Positions 1-8,865 of a stretch of DNA of 54,006 bases are shown here, in pieces. The notes under the pieces were generated by a model. That model saw only the letters and a program-made list of their open reading frames with translations, searched no databases and was not told the DNA's origin. Source of the DNA: Chitinispirillaceae bacterium (GTDB lineage: Bacteria > Fibrobacterota > Chitinivibrionia > Chitinivibrionales > Chitinispirillaceae). How positions within the stretch are numbered: position 1 is the first letter of the stretch; each line of letters starts with the position of its first letter. Both the position numbers and the translations under genes were made by a program. The stretch covers positions 1 through 54,006 of the forward strand of contig JAFGIN010000130.1 in the NCBI GenBank assembly GCA_016929595.1. Direction: 5' to 3'.

Positions 1-220
1 AGCGGTTGGTAACGGCCTTTTTACCAAACATATTTTCCTACTGAAGACCATCCCGTTTGCGTTTCGACTTTCTTTTGTTCACGTCCCTGGTCGCAGTGGT
101 ATACACGTTTACTTACAAAAGATTGCGGATGAGTTATGGAAAAGAACGAGGAGCACGTTGAAAGAATTAAGAAAACAGGTTTATAATTCCATGTATTCTG
201 GTAATCCGATAACCCCAAGT

Positions 221-266
221 AATTTATTAGTCAAATCCCGATAAATCTGAATTTGACTAATAAATT
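221..266. repeat. Perfect 16-bp inverted repeat
   Basis: Bases 221-236 (aatttattagtcaaat) are the exact reverse complement of 251-266, separated by a 14-base loop. The AT-rich hairpin has no clear T-run beyond its own arm, so it is not a standard terminator. It could be a recombination or insertion scar, a protein-binding site or an RNA hairpin. Only the symmetry is certain. Confidence 0.7.
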
Positions 267-334
267 TATAATTGCATCAGTAGCGTATGCAAAGTATCAA
301 ATTGAGATGATCATATAATCAATAAGGAACTCAT

Positions 335-384
335 TTCCCCCTCGCCATGGTGGATGTTGAAGAGGGGAACAAATGGGGGTAAGG
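335..384. repeat. C/G-rich dyad intergenic repeat fragment
   Basis: A run of cccctc is followed about 20 bases later by gaggggaacaaatgggggt and then aagg. The layout (CCCCCTC - spacer - GAGGGG - spacer - GGGGGT - AGG) resembles the right half of the element at 26057-26163, so the two may be diverged members of one intergenic repeat class. Similarity was judged by eye. Confidence 0.35.
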
Positions 385-1200
385 TAATAAATAAAGCGCA
401 ATGCGCAAATTTGTGTACACCGGCAATCAGGAGCACAGCCATTAAATTGCGTCATTCTCGTCCATCGCTATAAACAAATAAGGTTACATACTCACTCCAT
501 AGGGGCTGCGTTCAACTGCAGCGTAGGGGTTTTACCCGGTGCTTATCCCAATCGTTGCAAATCCTCGCGAATATCACATCTGCATAAAGACGGATTGTGC
601 GGTTGAACCAGATTTCAAGCAGGAGATTGTCCCGTCATTTCAGAGTTTCCCCAATACTCGGAAGTTTTTCCGCTTTCCCGGCCAAGACAAGGGCAGCTTG
701 CCTGGACCGGGAAATCCAGGTTAGTGAAAACAGATATTTAACAACCATGGTAAAAAGAAACAGGCAACCAGTCTTGCAAAACGGCTCTGGTGGGAGTTTT
801 AAGGATTGTGTGTATTGCAAAAACCTGTTTTTTTCCTGTACGCTAAATTATTTCAATAAATACAAACTTGTGCTCTTCGCACGTACTTATGTTTAGAGTC
901 TTCAAAATGGTCGCGCACGATCTATAATAATGGAATCTCGTAATTATTTTTTACCAGGGATTCCTTGGAGTCACCACGGAGACGACGGAACTTGCCAAAC
1001 CGCTTTTTCGCTATATCTGGAGCAGTATTCTGCTTGTATGATGGTGCCTGGAGCGGTCAGCTATGAGACGAAAACCGATTCGTTTTTCGATCAAAAGGTA
1101 ACTCTTAAATGAAGAAAGTCGATACATGTTAGTGTTTTTCTAAGTATTTTCAATGATGATAGCCAAAATATTTTCCAATAATAACTGAGTAGAGGTATAA

Positions 1201-2088
1201 ATGTCTTACAGGTTCGAGATGTCGAATGTTAAAGATTCGCTGACACAATTGTTTCGTTATGTTTCTGAAACCACTGATGAAAACGCATGGAAAATTGATC
1301 CGATTATTTCTGATCTTCCAACAGGTACATCGATTAAGTTTCCTCACCCGAGTGCTACCGTTAAAGATCTCGGAGCAAAATGTGAACCGTTTTCAAGTAT
1401 TTGTATTCACCTGTCAAAACCGTATGTTCCTCAATTAAGTGTTGATTTTTCGTATGATAACAAAAAGGCGGCACTCCGTTTTAGTGATATGTTTCAGGAA
1501 TGGAATAAAAATATTTGCAATGATTTTTTTACAATGGTACAAAAGCTAGACGGATTCAGCTTTAAACTTCAAGTTAAAACCACCTTCAAAAAGAAATCTT
1601 CAGAAAAAAAGCAAGAAGATATTTTTGTCGCACCAGCATGCTCGGTAAGTTGTGATGATGTTATTGAAAATTTCAAAAAAGTTACAGATCTATGCAGTAA
1701 TACCGAGATGATGGAAGATGACAAGGCCGTAAAATGCAGAGTTCCCTGTATCTTAATTTGCAGAGATTTTTCGATAGATGACCTTGCACTTGAAAACTCA
1801 CCTTTTGATGAAATGATTGCTATTCTTCATAAATTTATGCTTCTTGAACCGAAAATTTTATCTGAAAAGGATCTTAAAAAGACTGTTAAGGTACAAAAAA
1901 AGGTTAGTAGCAAAGAAAAATTTAACACAATTCTATCAAACAGGGCTGATGAACAATTCTATTGCCGTTTAACTAATGCAGAGTTTGAAAGACAACCGGA
2001 AAATTTGGGTATTCAGGTATGGAATCAGGAAAGTTATGAAATGAAAAAATACATAAAAGCTGCTTTAAAACTGGTTAAAGAGATTTAG
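1201..2088 (+). CDS. Unrecognised 295-residue protein
   Basis: I do not recognise this protein. It is a complete frame with an ATG start and TAG stop. The product is soluble-looking: no signal peptide or membrane segment, many Lys and Asp, and a Lys/Glu-rich stretch near residues 138-146. Cysteines cluster loosely in the middle (around residues 153-190), but with no metal-binding spacing. Codon use and base composition are unremarkable and AT-rich. It stands alone, with about 1.2 kb of apparently empty DNA before it and 650 bases after it. A possible terminator lies at 2406-2431. The isolation is compatible with an acquired orphan gene, but nothing here proves transfer. Confidence 0.65.
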   Translation: MSYRFEMSNVKDSLTQLFRYVSETTDENAWKIDPIISDLPTGTSIKFPHPSATVKDLGAKCEPFSSICIHLSKPYVPQLSVDFSYDNKKAALRFSDMFQEWNKNICNDFFTMVQKLDGFSFKLQVKTTFKKKSSEKKQEDIFVAPACSVSCDDVIENFKKVTDLCSNTEMMEDDKAVKCRVPCILICRDFSIDDLALENSPFDEMIAILHKFMLLEPKILSEKDLKKTVKVQKKVSSKEKFNTILSNRADEQFYCRLTNAEFERQPENLGIQVWNQESYEMKKYIKAALKLVKEI

Positions 2089-2737
2089 GTGTATCATCGA
2101 CCTCAGCATTTGGAAGGTTATCCAGGGTAGAACCACCTCACAATCGATAATTTACGGTGCAGTTCAGGCATATACATTTAAGGGACCAGTAAGAAACTGA
2201 CTCAAAACAACTAGTGATCTTACCGGAAAAGAAGCCTACATTCTTATACGATTTTTTAATCATAGCAAATTTCCTGAAATGATTACCTGTAGCAGGTCCC
2301 TTATCGTACTGCAACCAAACCCCTGCCAGTACAATGTCAATATGTGCAGCCTTTGCCAATAATTATTTGTAGATTGCATTTTCAGCCTCCAGTCCCGACT
2401 GAAAGTCCCGATATATTAATTCGGGATTTTTCATCGGAATTCCCTACAAAAGGTCTGCATCATTGGGTTGGAGTATTTGCGTAATCTGGTCAACGTCGTG
2501 CACATTCCTGAAACATGGAATCTTCATGCAATTGAAATCCGAAACGATATGGTTTTTGATCTCTTTCTTAACTAAGAGTATATTGATCAGATCAGGTTCG
2601 ATTCGATCCGATTGTTGAGGAGATAAAGGTCTCGCTACAACAGAGAATTATAAAAAGCCAGGGAAATAATGCGAAAACACATCTGCATTTTTAGTAAGTT
2701 CTTATTCTTTGATTAACACTAACTGCTCTTATGCCTC
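2089..2737. other. Non-coding gap between convergent genes
   Basis: No supported gene. A 73-codon minus-strand frame at 2138-2359 has no ribosome site or family resemblance and was not accepted. A hairpin plus T-run at 2406-2431 is the only structured element I see. The genes on both sides point into this gap. Confidence 0.6.
2406..2431 (+). terminator. Possible rho-independent terminator
   Basis: The stem tcccga (2406-2411) pairs with tcggga (2421-2426) around a 9-base AT loop and is followed at once by ttttt (2427-2431). It reads correctly for plus-strand transcription coming from the gene at 1201, although it lies about 320 bases past that stop. The short stem keeps confidence moderate. 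Confidence 0.45.
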
Positions 2738-4498
2738 TTATGCAGTTTGAAGCATAGAGTTCTTCTCTTCAACTGGTTCTTCACCGGATTGATCTTTGAT
2801 TTCATGTATGTACGGACCAAGATCCATATCATGATATCCCTTGCCGGGAGGTACTATGGGATACAATACTTCTTCCCGATCCGTAATAACCTCCAATATT
2901 GCCGGATCTGTCGCCTTCATAAAGTTTTCCAGAGCCTGTTGGAGCTCCTCTCTTTTGATTACACGACAGGCGTACCGAAACCCGCAAATTTTTGCGATTT
3001 TTGAAAAATCCACATCTGCATTTCGCTCTGTCGCGGAATGTCTTCCGCCATATGCTGCATCTTCGAGATTGCGCACCATGCCATCACTTCTGTTATTGAG
3101 CAAAAGCACCTTCACTGGCAAACCCAGGGTTCCAACAGTATGCAATTCTCCCAAATTCATGCGAAGACTGCCATCTCCATCGATGCACAGCACCGTCGCT
3201 CTGGGATTGGCAATACAGGCACCAACAGCATTGGGTAGACCGAATCCCATCGTTCCAAAACTTCCGGAAGTCAAAAATCGCCGAGGATGATGCATTTTGA
3301 GATACTGCGCCGCCAGAAGCTGGTGATTACCAACGCCGGTGGTAACAATAACATTGTGGGGTAACATCTTGGAAAGAAGATGCAGCACTTCAGCCTGCTG
3401 TATCACTGCAGACTCACGGTTATAGTCGAGCTTCCAGGAGCGTTTTATCAGCGAAGCTTCCATGCGCCACTTGGCAATGTCAAGGGCAATGCGCTGTTTT
3501 TCGCCATAATCGCAGAGATCATCAAGTATGATAGCACCATCACCAATCGCAGAGAAATCAGGCTTTCGCTCCAGGCGAATTTGCCTCACCTTTTCCGGAT
3601 TGATATCAATATATGCAACTTTCGCGTCAATGGCAAAACCTACTTTTTCAGCCACCCGATCATCCCAGCGAACACCAATGGCAAAAAAGAAATCGTTCCG
3701 TTGGATTATTGTATTCGCAGCGGGAGTCCCGAACATACCCAGAAGCCCCAGCGAAAGGGGATCGTTTTCGTTCAGAACGCCCTTGGCCATAAGCGTATTT
3801 ACCGATGGGATAGCAAACAGATCATTGAATCGCTTTATAGCTGCAGCACCGCGCTCACTGTTGAGTCCCCCACCCAAATACAACAGCGGGCGTCTCGCCG
3901 ATAGCATCAAATCAAAAAAACGAGCACATTGCTTGTCTGAGAGATGACGGGCATCTTCATACAATGCCTGAAAATCCTGCACCGGCTCATCTTTATAAGA
4001 ACATGTGTTTTGCTGCAAATCAATAGGGAAATCGATAACAACCGGTCCCGGTTTCCCGGACAAACTTAAATACCAGGAATCCTTGACAATATTTTCAATC
4101 TTATCGATGCTGTCAACAAGGACTACTTTTTTTGCTGTCGCTCCAAATATGCGGGAAACATCGATATGCTGAAAACTATCTGTTCCCAGTTTATGCTCGG
4201 GCACCTGACCGGCGATAACCAGCATAGGAATGCTGTCGGCAAAAGCATCAGCCACAGCTGTAAGTGTGTTAGTGATAGCCGGCCCTGATGTAACGACAGC
4301 TACTCCGACCGAATCACTGGATCGCGAATAGCCGCTAGCTCCAAATGTAGCTGACTGCTCATTCGACGTAACGATAATGTTCACACCCTGTTTTGCAAGT
4401 TCATCCATAACTGGCAATATTGCAGCTCCAGTATAACCGAAAACATGATGAACACCCAGATCACAGAGACTTCTTACCAGGATTTCAGAACCTCTCAT
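2738..4498 (-). CDS. ilvB: Acetolactate synthase-type ThDP enzyme (large subunit)
   Basis: A thiamine-diphosphate enzyme of the acetohydroxyacid synthase family, which condenses two 2-oxoacids with loss of CO2. The three-domain layout is visible. The N-terminal PYR domain has the activating Glu in NEQSATFGASGY (E47), the middle domain contains GVRWDDRV, and the C-terminal PP domain has the GDGS...LNN cofactor motif (about 441-469). Start choice: ATG at 4498 has GGAG seven bases upstream and gives the usual MRGSEIL opening, while an in-frame ATG at 4510 has no ribosome site. The normal GMVxQWQ motif reads GMVRNLED, so the Trp linked to 2-oxobutyrate preference is Leu. No small regulatory subunit (ilvN) is adjacent. 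The product could be a catabolic or pyruvate-preferring acetolactate synthase, or another member of the superfamily. Confidence 0.85.
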   Translation of the reverse strand: MRGSEILVRSLCDLGVHHVFGYTGAAILPVMDELAKQGVNIIVTSNEQSATFGASGYSRSSDSVGVAVVTSGPAITNTLTAVADAFADSIPMLVIAGQVPEHKLGTDSFQHIDVSRIFGATAKKVVLVDSIDKIENIVKDSWYLSLSGKPGPVVIDFPIDLQQNTCSYKDEPVQDFQALYEDARHLSDKQCARFFDLMLSARRPLLYLGGGLNSERGAAAIKRFNDLFAIPSVNTLMAKGVLNENDPLSLGLLGMFGTPAANTIIQRNDFFFAIGVRWDDRVAEKVGFAIDAKVAYIDINPEKVRQIRLERKPDFSAIGDGAIILDDLCDYGEKQRIALDIAKWRMEASLIKRSWKLDYNRESAVIQQAEVLHLLSKMLPHNVIVTTGVGNHQLLAAQYLKMHHPRRFLTSGSFGTMGFGLPNAVGACIANPRATVLCIDGDGSLRMNLGELHTVGTLGLPVKVLLLNNRSDGMVRNLEDAAYGGRHSATERNADVDFSKIAKICGFRYACRVIKREELQQALENFMKATDPAILEVITDREEVLYPIVPPGKGYHDMDLGPYIHEIKDQSGEEPVEEKNSMLQTA

Positions 4499-4769
4499 AT
4501 ACGACTCCATTATTCATTATAGATTAAACATACTACAGGTCTAATAATGACATTTAAGATTAAAGTATTCAAGTACTCACTTTAATACGTTTTAAAAATA
4601 TGTTTTAATACTGTAATCATGTCAAATGCTATTCTTTTATAACCCGCAGCCATTTAGTTAACATAAATAAAATGACCGATGTATTGAGATGTATGCCCAC
4701 TGACAAGCGCATTAAACGATAAGACGCTCAAAATTCGCAGACCATTCCGGTAACGGGTAGCGATAGCAT

Positions 4770-5108
4770 TTACTCATTTGACATATATATCAACAGTTTC
4801 ACAAAGCCCGTCTTACTATTCATGCGAATTCCCATAATGTGCAAAAAAAAATACCGTTTGTTGCCGGAAAGATTGTCAATCCATCCGTAGTTCGCATCAT
4901 GTTTTGAGTCCAAATCGTTTATATATGGTTTTATATCCAACAAAGGAGTGTTATCAAATACATCAAGACCCGAAGTAAACACTTCATTGCCCACCACTTT
5001 TTTAAGCCGAACGATACTAAGACCGATGGGGTTTGGACGCGCCGGGGACCGGCTGGCAAACATAAGAATACTCTTTGAACATCCCCTTTTAACTGTATTC
5101 TTCACCAT
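4770..5108 (-). CDS. Truncated TrmO/TsaA-like tRNA methyltransferase
   Basis: The segment FASRSPARPNPIGLSIVRL followed by GLDVFDNTPLLDIKPYI is the hallmark core of TrmO (TsaA/YaeB), the SAM-dependent enzyme that N6-methylates t6A37 in tRNA. Only the second half of the domain is present. The first roughly 60-70 residues of the family, including the opening strand with IGVIRSP, are missing. The frame is open upstream for only 16 codons until a TGA, and that TGA is the stop codon of the ferredoxin/NifX-like gene above it. The two genes are therefore in the same frame, separated by one stop and 45 bases. The C-terminal tail beyond DIKPYI is unlike the family. Most likely a remnant or a piece of a former fusion, and activity is doubtful. 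Confidence 0.6.
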   Translation of the reverse strand: MVKNTVKRGCSKSILMFASRSPARPNPIGLSIVRLKKVVGNEVFTSGLDVFDNTPLLDIKPYINDLDSKHDANYGWIDNLSGNKRYFFLHIMGIRMNSKTGFVKLLIYMSNE

Positions 5109-5153
5109 GATCGCTTCTGTTCCGATTTTTTTATTAGGTTGTTTTAAGCACTC

Positions 5154-5720
5154 TCATACCAGGACACGTCCTTTCTTTTCCTCGCTACATTTTTCTTCCA
5201 TGATTTCGTTGATATTCTCCTTTAATATATCGACAGCTTGAGTTATAGTACGGTTACCATGTACTACTGCACACACAAACTTATTTTTTAGTCGTGATAT
5301 GTTCGGGCCAAATTTCCCACCAATTAAAACATCTACACTCTCCAACGCAGAAGCGGTTGCTCTTGCTTTCCCCGGATCACCATGAGTTTTCGATTCGTCT
5401 TCCTTATATTTTATATTTTCGCGCATCTCCCGATACTTCACCTCACCGTTCTCGTAAATCCATATGTGAAAATATTTCGACATACCGACATGGTTATCGG
5501 TCTTTATGTTTACCCCATCATCCGTACCGAATGCTACAAGTAACGAGCCTTTGACATTCATAATCGCTGATTGTGGACATATGGCAACACATGATTGGCA
5601 CTGCATACAATCACTCTGATTAACACTCGCAATACTGTTAAAAATTCCTATACTGTTGCTTGCACATTTTTCAATGCACAAACCACAACCCACACATTTA
5701 TTCTTACTTATATGAATCAC
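5154..5720 (-). CDS. 2[4Fe-4S] ferredoxin fused to NifX/NifB-type domain
   Basis: Residues 1-50 are a bacterial ferredoxin with two CxxCxxCxxxC clusters (C9, C12, C15, C19 and C38, C41, C44, C48-Pro). Residues 57-175 form a dinitrogenase iron-molybdenum cofactor biosynthesis (NifX/NifB C-terminal) domain, recognised by VAFGTDDG, NHVGMSKYFHIW, ALESVDVLIGGKFGPN and the closing helix. Such stand-alone proteins occur widely in anaerobes and probably bind or carry Fe-S or mixed-metal clusters in the cytoplasm. No nif genes are near, so a nitrogenase role should not be assumed. The start is GTG at 5720 with AAGGAG about eight bases upstream. It is followed in the same frame, after its TGA, by the truncated TrmO gene. 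Confidence 0.85.
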   Translation of the reverse strand: MIHISKNKCVGCGLCIEKCASNSIGIFNSIASVNQSDCMQCQSCVAICPQSAIMNVKGSLLVAFGTDDGVNIKTDNHVGMSKYFHIWIYENGEVKYREMRENIKYKEDESKTHGDPGKARATASALESVDVLIGGKFGPNISRLKNKFVCAVVHGNRTITQAVDILKENINEIMEEKCSEEKKGRVLV

Positions 5721-5823
5721 TTAGCAGCTCCTTATCCTTATTATTATTACTATCAACACCTATAATTCATTTGCTTTCGGTTCGAATTATTTCATCACTA
5801 TGTTGGGACCAGAACTCGACAGT

Positions 5824-6981
5824 TTAATCCAAAACGGCCACTCTTGTTTTAGTAAACCCATTGAATGTACTGGCGCTTGCACTTGTATATGCTCCCATGG
5901 AATTAAACATAATCAGATCACCTACGTTGAGAGAAGGTAACATGACATCTTCATAAACTACATCAATGGAATCACATGTCGGCCCAGCCAGCACCGACTT
6001 ATGCAACGGCCCGTTTTTTCGTTCAGTATAAAAGGGATATTCAGCATGATCGTATAATTTTCCGGAAAAAGATCCATAGAGCCCATCATCAAGATAATAC
6101 CACCAAATACCATCCCGAAGGGCCCGTCCCTTTACTCCAGTAACCAAAGACATTGCATTCGCGCAAATATATCGACCAGGTTCAGCAATGATGCGATAGT
6201 TTCTGAAATGGCGTTCAAGATATTCATTGATCGGTTGGCAATATTTATTTATTGAAGGTACTTTTTTCAGATACTTTACAGGAAAACCGCCACCTATATC
6301 TATTATGTCAAATGCCACTCCGTCACCGGCTGATGCCTGGCAAATATCACGACAGTATTGAAGTGCTTCGATGAATTTCTGGGGAGTATCATTTTGAGAA
6401 CCAACATGGAAACTCAATCCACTCACAACAAGCCCACGATTTCGTGCTTTTTTAACAAGAGAGTAAGCCTTGGCTGGCGATACGCCGTACTTGCGCGATA
6501 AATTAACAGGACAAGACGGGTTCTCTATTCTTAATCGAACCAACAACTCCACAGTATCTCTGTACGGCAAAAGCTTTACAATTTCATCATCGTTTTCTAC
6601 TATGAATAATTTGATACCGTATTCAAGCGCATCCCGTATTTCCATATCGTTCTTTATTGGATGTGTATGAATGCACCTCCGCGCATCAATGCCACATCTC
6701 CTGGCAATGACAGTTTCACCCGGAGTACTCAGATCAAACGAACACCCCTCATCAGCAAGAATCTGTATAATTTCTGGCGTGGCATTTGCTTTTACCGCAT
6801 AGAATAGCTCAACACCTGGAAGTGCGCTTTTCAGGTTACGGTAATTCTTTCTAATTGCTTTATGCGATAATAAGAGCAGTGGGGTTCCATATTGTGCAAC
6901 AAAGTTTTGTGCACGGGAAAATCGGATATTTTTGCGATTGTTCAGACTCTGACTGATCGAGACTGTTCTGGTTTGCTTCAT
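5824..6981 (-). CDS. Ornithine/lysine decarboxylase, PLP fold III
   Basis: A group IV (alanine-racemase fold) basic amino acid decarboxylase that makes putrescine or cadaverine from ornithine or lysine. The PLP-binding lysine is K64 in FYAVKANATP. HVGSQ near residue 200 and GGGFPV are the phosphate-binding segments, EPGR is present, and the catalytic cysteine is C336 in AGPTCDSIDV. Length (385) matches the bifunctional lysine/ornithine enzymes and eukaryote-type ODCs rather than the longer SpeA or diaminopimelate decarboxylases. Substrate choice between ornithine and lysine cannot be set from motifs alone. It lies on the same strand as its neighbours with about 100-base gaps, so a loose operon is possible. 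The start has no strong ribosome site. Confidence 0.85.
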   Translation of the reverse strand: MKQTRTVSISQSLNNRKNIRFSRAQNFVAQYGTPLLLLSHKAIRKNYRNLKSALPGVELFYAVKANATPEIIQILADEGCSFDLSTPGETVIARRCGIDARRCIHTHPIKNDMEIRDALEYGIKLFIVENDDEIVKLLPYRDTVELLVRLRIENPSCPVNLSRKYGVSPAKAYSLVKKARNRGLVVSGLSFHVGSQNDTPQKFIEALQYCRDICQASAGDGVAFDIIDIGGGFPVKYLKKVPSINKYCQPINEYLERHFRNYRIIAEPGRYICANAMSLVTGVKGRALRDGIWWYYLDDGLYGSFSGKLYDHAEYPFYTERKNGPLHKSVLAGPTCDSIDVVYEDVMLPSLNVGDLIMFNSMGAYTSASASTFNGFTKTRVAVLD

Positions 6982-7090
6982 ATATGGTACATTCGGCTTA
7001 ATTGTTTAAAAACAATTTGTGCAATCGTAGAATTCATCCCCGTTTGCACACATTATTATTTTTTAATTACGGGAAAATGAAATATATCCT

Positions 7091-8437
7091 TTACAACATG
7101 TTTGAATCAGCCTCTTCTGCAGCAAGCGCAATGGGCTCACTCCCTGGGTCTGGGGACAATTCGGGTTGCCCTGCGCACCTTAAAGTCGCAAGTTTTTCGG
7201 CTGTCCAATCAGACCTGATAGCAACCGTAAGCATATCAATGCTTTTTATCATCGACCTGCTATCGCCTATTATCTGCCCTCCAATTATGCGCTTGTTTCC
7301 TTTATTAAAAACAAGCTTGACAGTAAAAGGCTTTTTGTCAACCATCATTGAATGCTGATCATCGGAGCATCGTATAGCACTCACCGTTTCGATACCTTCT
7401 CTTTTAGCCAATTCCTCGGTTAAACCGGTACCAGCCATAGACTTATCAAAGAATTTTGTCGCAAAACCATTAATAAATGGAGGATACTCAATCCGTCTTC
7501 CAAGAATATTCTTTGCAACAATTCTACCTCCAATAACCGCGTTTGGTCTAAGTTGCCCAAGACCCGGTTTCCCGGTTACATAATTTGCAAATTCTATAAG
7601 GTCACCCGCAGCATATATATCAGGATCTGATGTCTGAAGATACTGGTTCACCCTGAGAGCTAGTTTACCGAGTTCAAGACCTGCGTTCTTTGCTATTTCT
7701 ATGCGTGGTCGAACTCCGGTCGAAACAATAACCATCTCAGCCTTGATTTTTTCACCCGAATCAAAAGCCACTTCTTCTATTGCACTATTGCCATTCAAGC
7801 TTTTTACTTTTGTATTCAACCTTAAATCAACGTTACGCTCTTTTATATACTTTTCGAGTTCACTTGTCATGTTTGCATCAAAAGCCCCGGGGAGTACATG
7901 TGGAAGCATTTCAACAAGCGAAACACGAACGCCTTTTTTTGCTATGAGATACGCAGTCTCGATACCTATAGCCCCTGCGCCGACAAGTACGCATTTTTTT
8001 ATTCTCTGCATATTCATACGATTCAAAATACGTAGTGCATCGCCGCTCTTTCTAAGGGTAAATACTCCATCAAGCCCTATACCGTCAATAGGAGGAGTGA
8101 TCGGTTGAGCACCCATGGCAAGCACAAGTTTATCATAAATTAACTCCAAACCATTGATACACTGGACTGTTTTTTTGCTTCTATCAAAGGATACCGCAGC
8201 ACTATTTACAATACGTATTCCTGCGCTTGTAAAAATATCGTCATCTTTATACGATGAATCGATAGAAATATCACCACAACTGATATAGGGAATCGCACAA
8301 CGGGTGAGAAGCCCTTGTTCATCTTCTTCACGTACTATTGTCACATCCAAAGATGGTTGTCTCTGTTTGAGCATCCTCGCCGCAAGCGCTCCCGCTCCGG
8401 AACAACCGATTATCACTATTTTAGTTTTTTCGTTCAT
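7091..8437 (-). CDS. FAD-dependent CoA-disulfide reductase / NADH oxidase-like enzyme
   Basis: A pyridine nucleotide-disulfide oxidoreductase of the single-cysteine branch (CoA-disulfide reductase, Nox, Npx, polysulfide reductase). The N-terminal FAD motif is IVIIGCSGAGALAA and the redox cysteine is C47 in LTRCAIPYISCGD. A second NAD-binding Rossmann motif is VLVGAGAIGIETA, the FAD-closing motif is IYAAGD, and a C-terminal dimerisation domain follows. There is no rhodanese extension. ATG at 8437 is preferred because GGAGGTGATA lies directly before it, while an upstream in-frame ATG at 8449 overlaps that ribosome site. Likely cytoplasmic and involved in thiol, sulfur or oxygen redox balance. 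The exact electron acceptor is not determined by sequence. Confidence 0.85.
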   Translation of the reverse strand: MNEKTKIVIIGCSGAGALAARMLKQRQPSLDVTIVREEDEQGLLTRCAIPYISCGDISIDSSYKDDDIFTSAGIRIVNSAAVSFDRSKKTVQCINGLELIYDKLVLAMGAQPITPPIDGIGLDGVFTLRKSGDALRILNRMNMQRIKKCVLVGAGAIGIETAYLIAKKGVRVSLVEMLPHVLPGAFDANMTSELEKYIKERNVDLRLNTKVKSLNGNSAIEEVAFDSGEKIKAEMVIVSTGVRPRIEIAKNAGLELGKLALRVNQYLQTSDPDIYAAGDLIEFANYVTGKPGLGQLRPNAVIGGRIVAKNILGRRIEYPPFINGFATKFFDKSMAGTGLTEELAKREGIETVSAIRCSDDQHSMMVDKKPFTVKLVFNKGNKRIIGGQIIGDSRSMIKSIDMLTVAIRSDWTAEKLATLRCAGQPELSPDPGSEPIALAAEEADSNML

Positions 8438-8531
8438 TATCACCTCCATAATATTTTTTACACAAATCTATATTCATTTTCAAAGTCAATTTCACAAAAA
8501 ATTATCATCATGACGGGAATAAGTCAGCAGC

Positions 8532-8840
8532 TCATTCTGTCAGATCATCTTTACCATCAAAACAAATAGCATGGTTGTTTTTTTTAGCATTCAGTTTTTG
8601 TATCTTGAATTTGGATATAATTACCAAATACAAAGATTTCCCTTTTACGATCAGTGCAAAGACACCACCAAATATTCCTGTTGCTCCGACACCAACCGGA
8701 CAACCAGCCTGTCCACAAAAAGGACACACAGAAAACGTTGCATATAGCCCCGCAAATCCAAACCACCACCCCAGGAACTTCAGAAGGTGAGAAAAAACAG
8801 AATGTTTTTTTTGTATTGGCCCACTTATCGCATTGTTCAT
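8532..8840 (-). CDS. Small CPFCGQ membrane protein
   Basis: A short protein with one or two hydrophobic segments, FLGWWFGFAGLYATF and VGATGIFGGVFALIV. Between them is a compact cysteine motif, CPFCGQAGCPVG, which could hold a metal or a disulfide at the membrane. The tail is basic and probably cytoplasmic. I choose the ATG at 8840 (MNNAISG); an in-frame GTG at 8855 gives five more residues. It lies about 90 bases upstream of the CoA-disulfide-reductase-like gene on the same strand, so a redox partnership is possible but unproven. I do not know a named family for it. Confidence 0.6.
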   Translation of the reverse strand: MNNAISGPIQKKHSVFSHLLKFLGWWFGFAGLYATFSVCPFCGQAGCPVGVGATGIFGGVFALIVKGKSLYLVIISKFKIQKLNAKKNNHAICFDGKDDLTE

Positions 8841-8865
8841 TAGATCTTCTCTCACTTACTATTAC

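Larger units (their letters stand above)
1..1200. other. Long gene-poor stretch
   Basis: I find no convincing gene here. Short open frames exist (for example 597-896 plus strand and 930-1112 plus strand), but they lack a ribosome site, have no family resemblance I recognise, and look like chance frames or decayed remnants. The stretch contains a perfect 16-bp inverted repeat at 221-266 and a C/G-rich dyad at 335-384. The last part, 1113-1200, is the leader of the gene at 1201. Confidence 0.6.

Noticed and set aside
539-1112. Several short plus-strand frames (61-99 codons)
   Set aside because: No ribosome sites, no family resemblance, and overlapping frames on both strands. They look like chance open frames or decayed DNA.
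2138-2359. 73-codon minus-strand frame between convergent genes
   Set aside because: No ribosome site and no recognised motif. Treated as non-coding.
5154-5720. Nitrogenase cofactor gene cluster
   Set aside because: Only a NifX/NifB-type domain fused to a ferredoxin is present. No nifH, D, K, B or E genes are nearby, and such stand-alone proteins are common in non-diazotrophic anaerobes.
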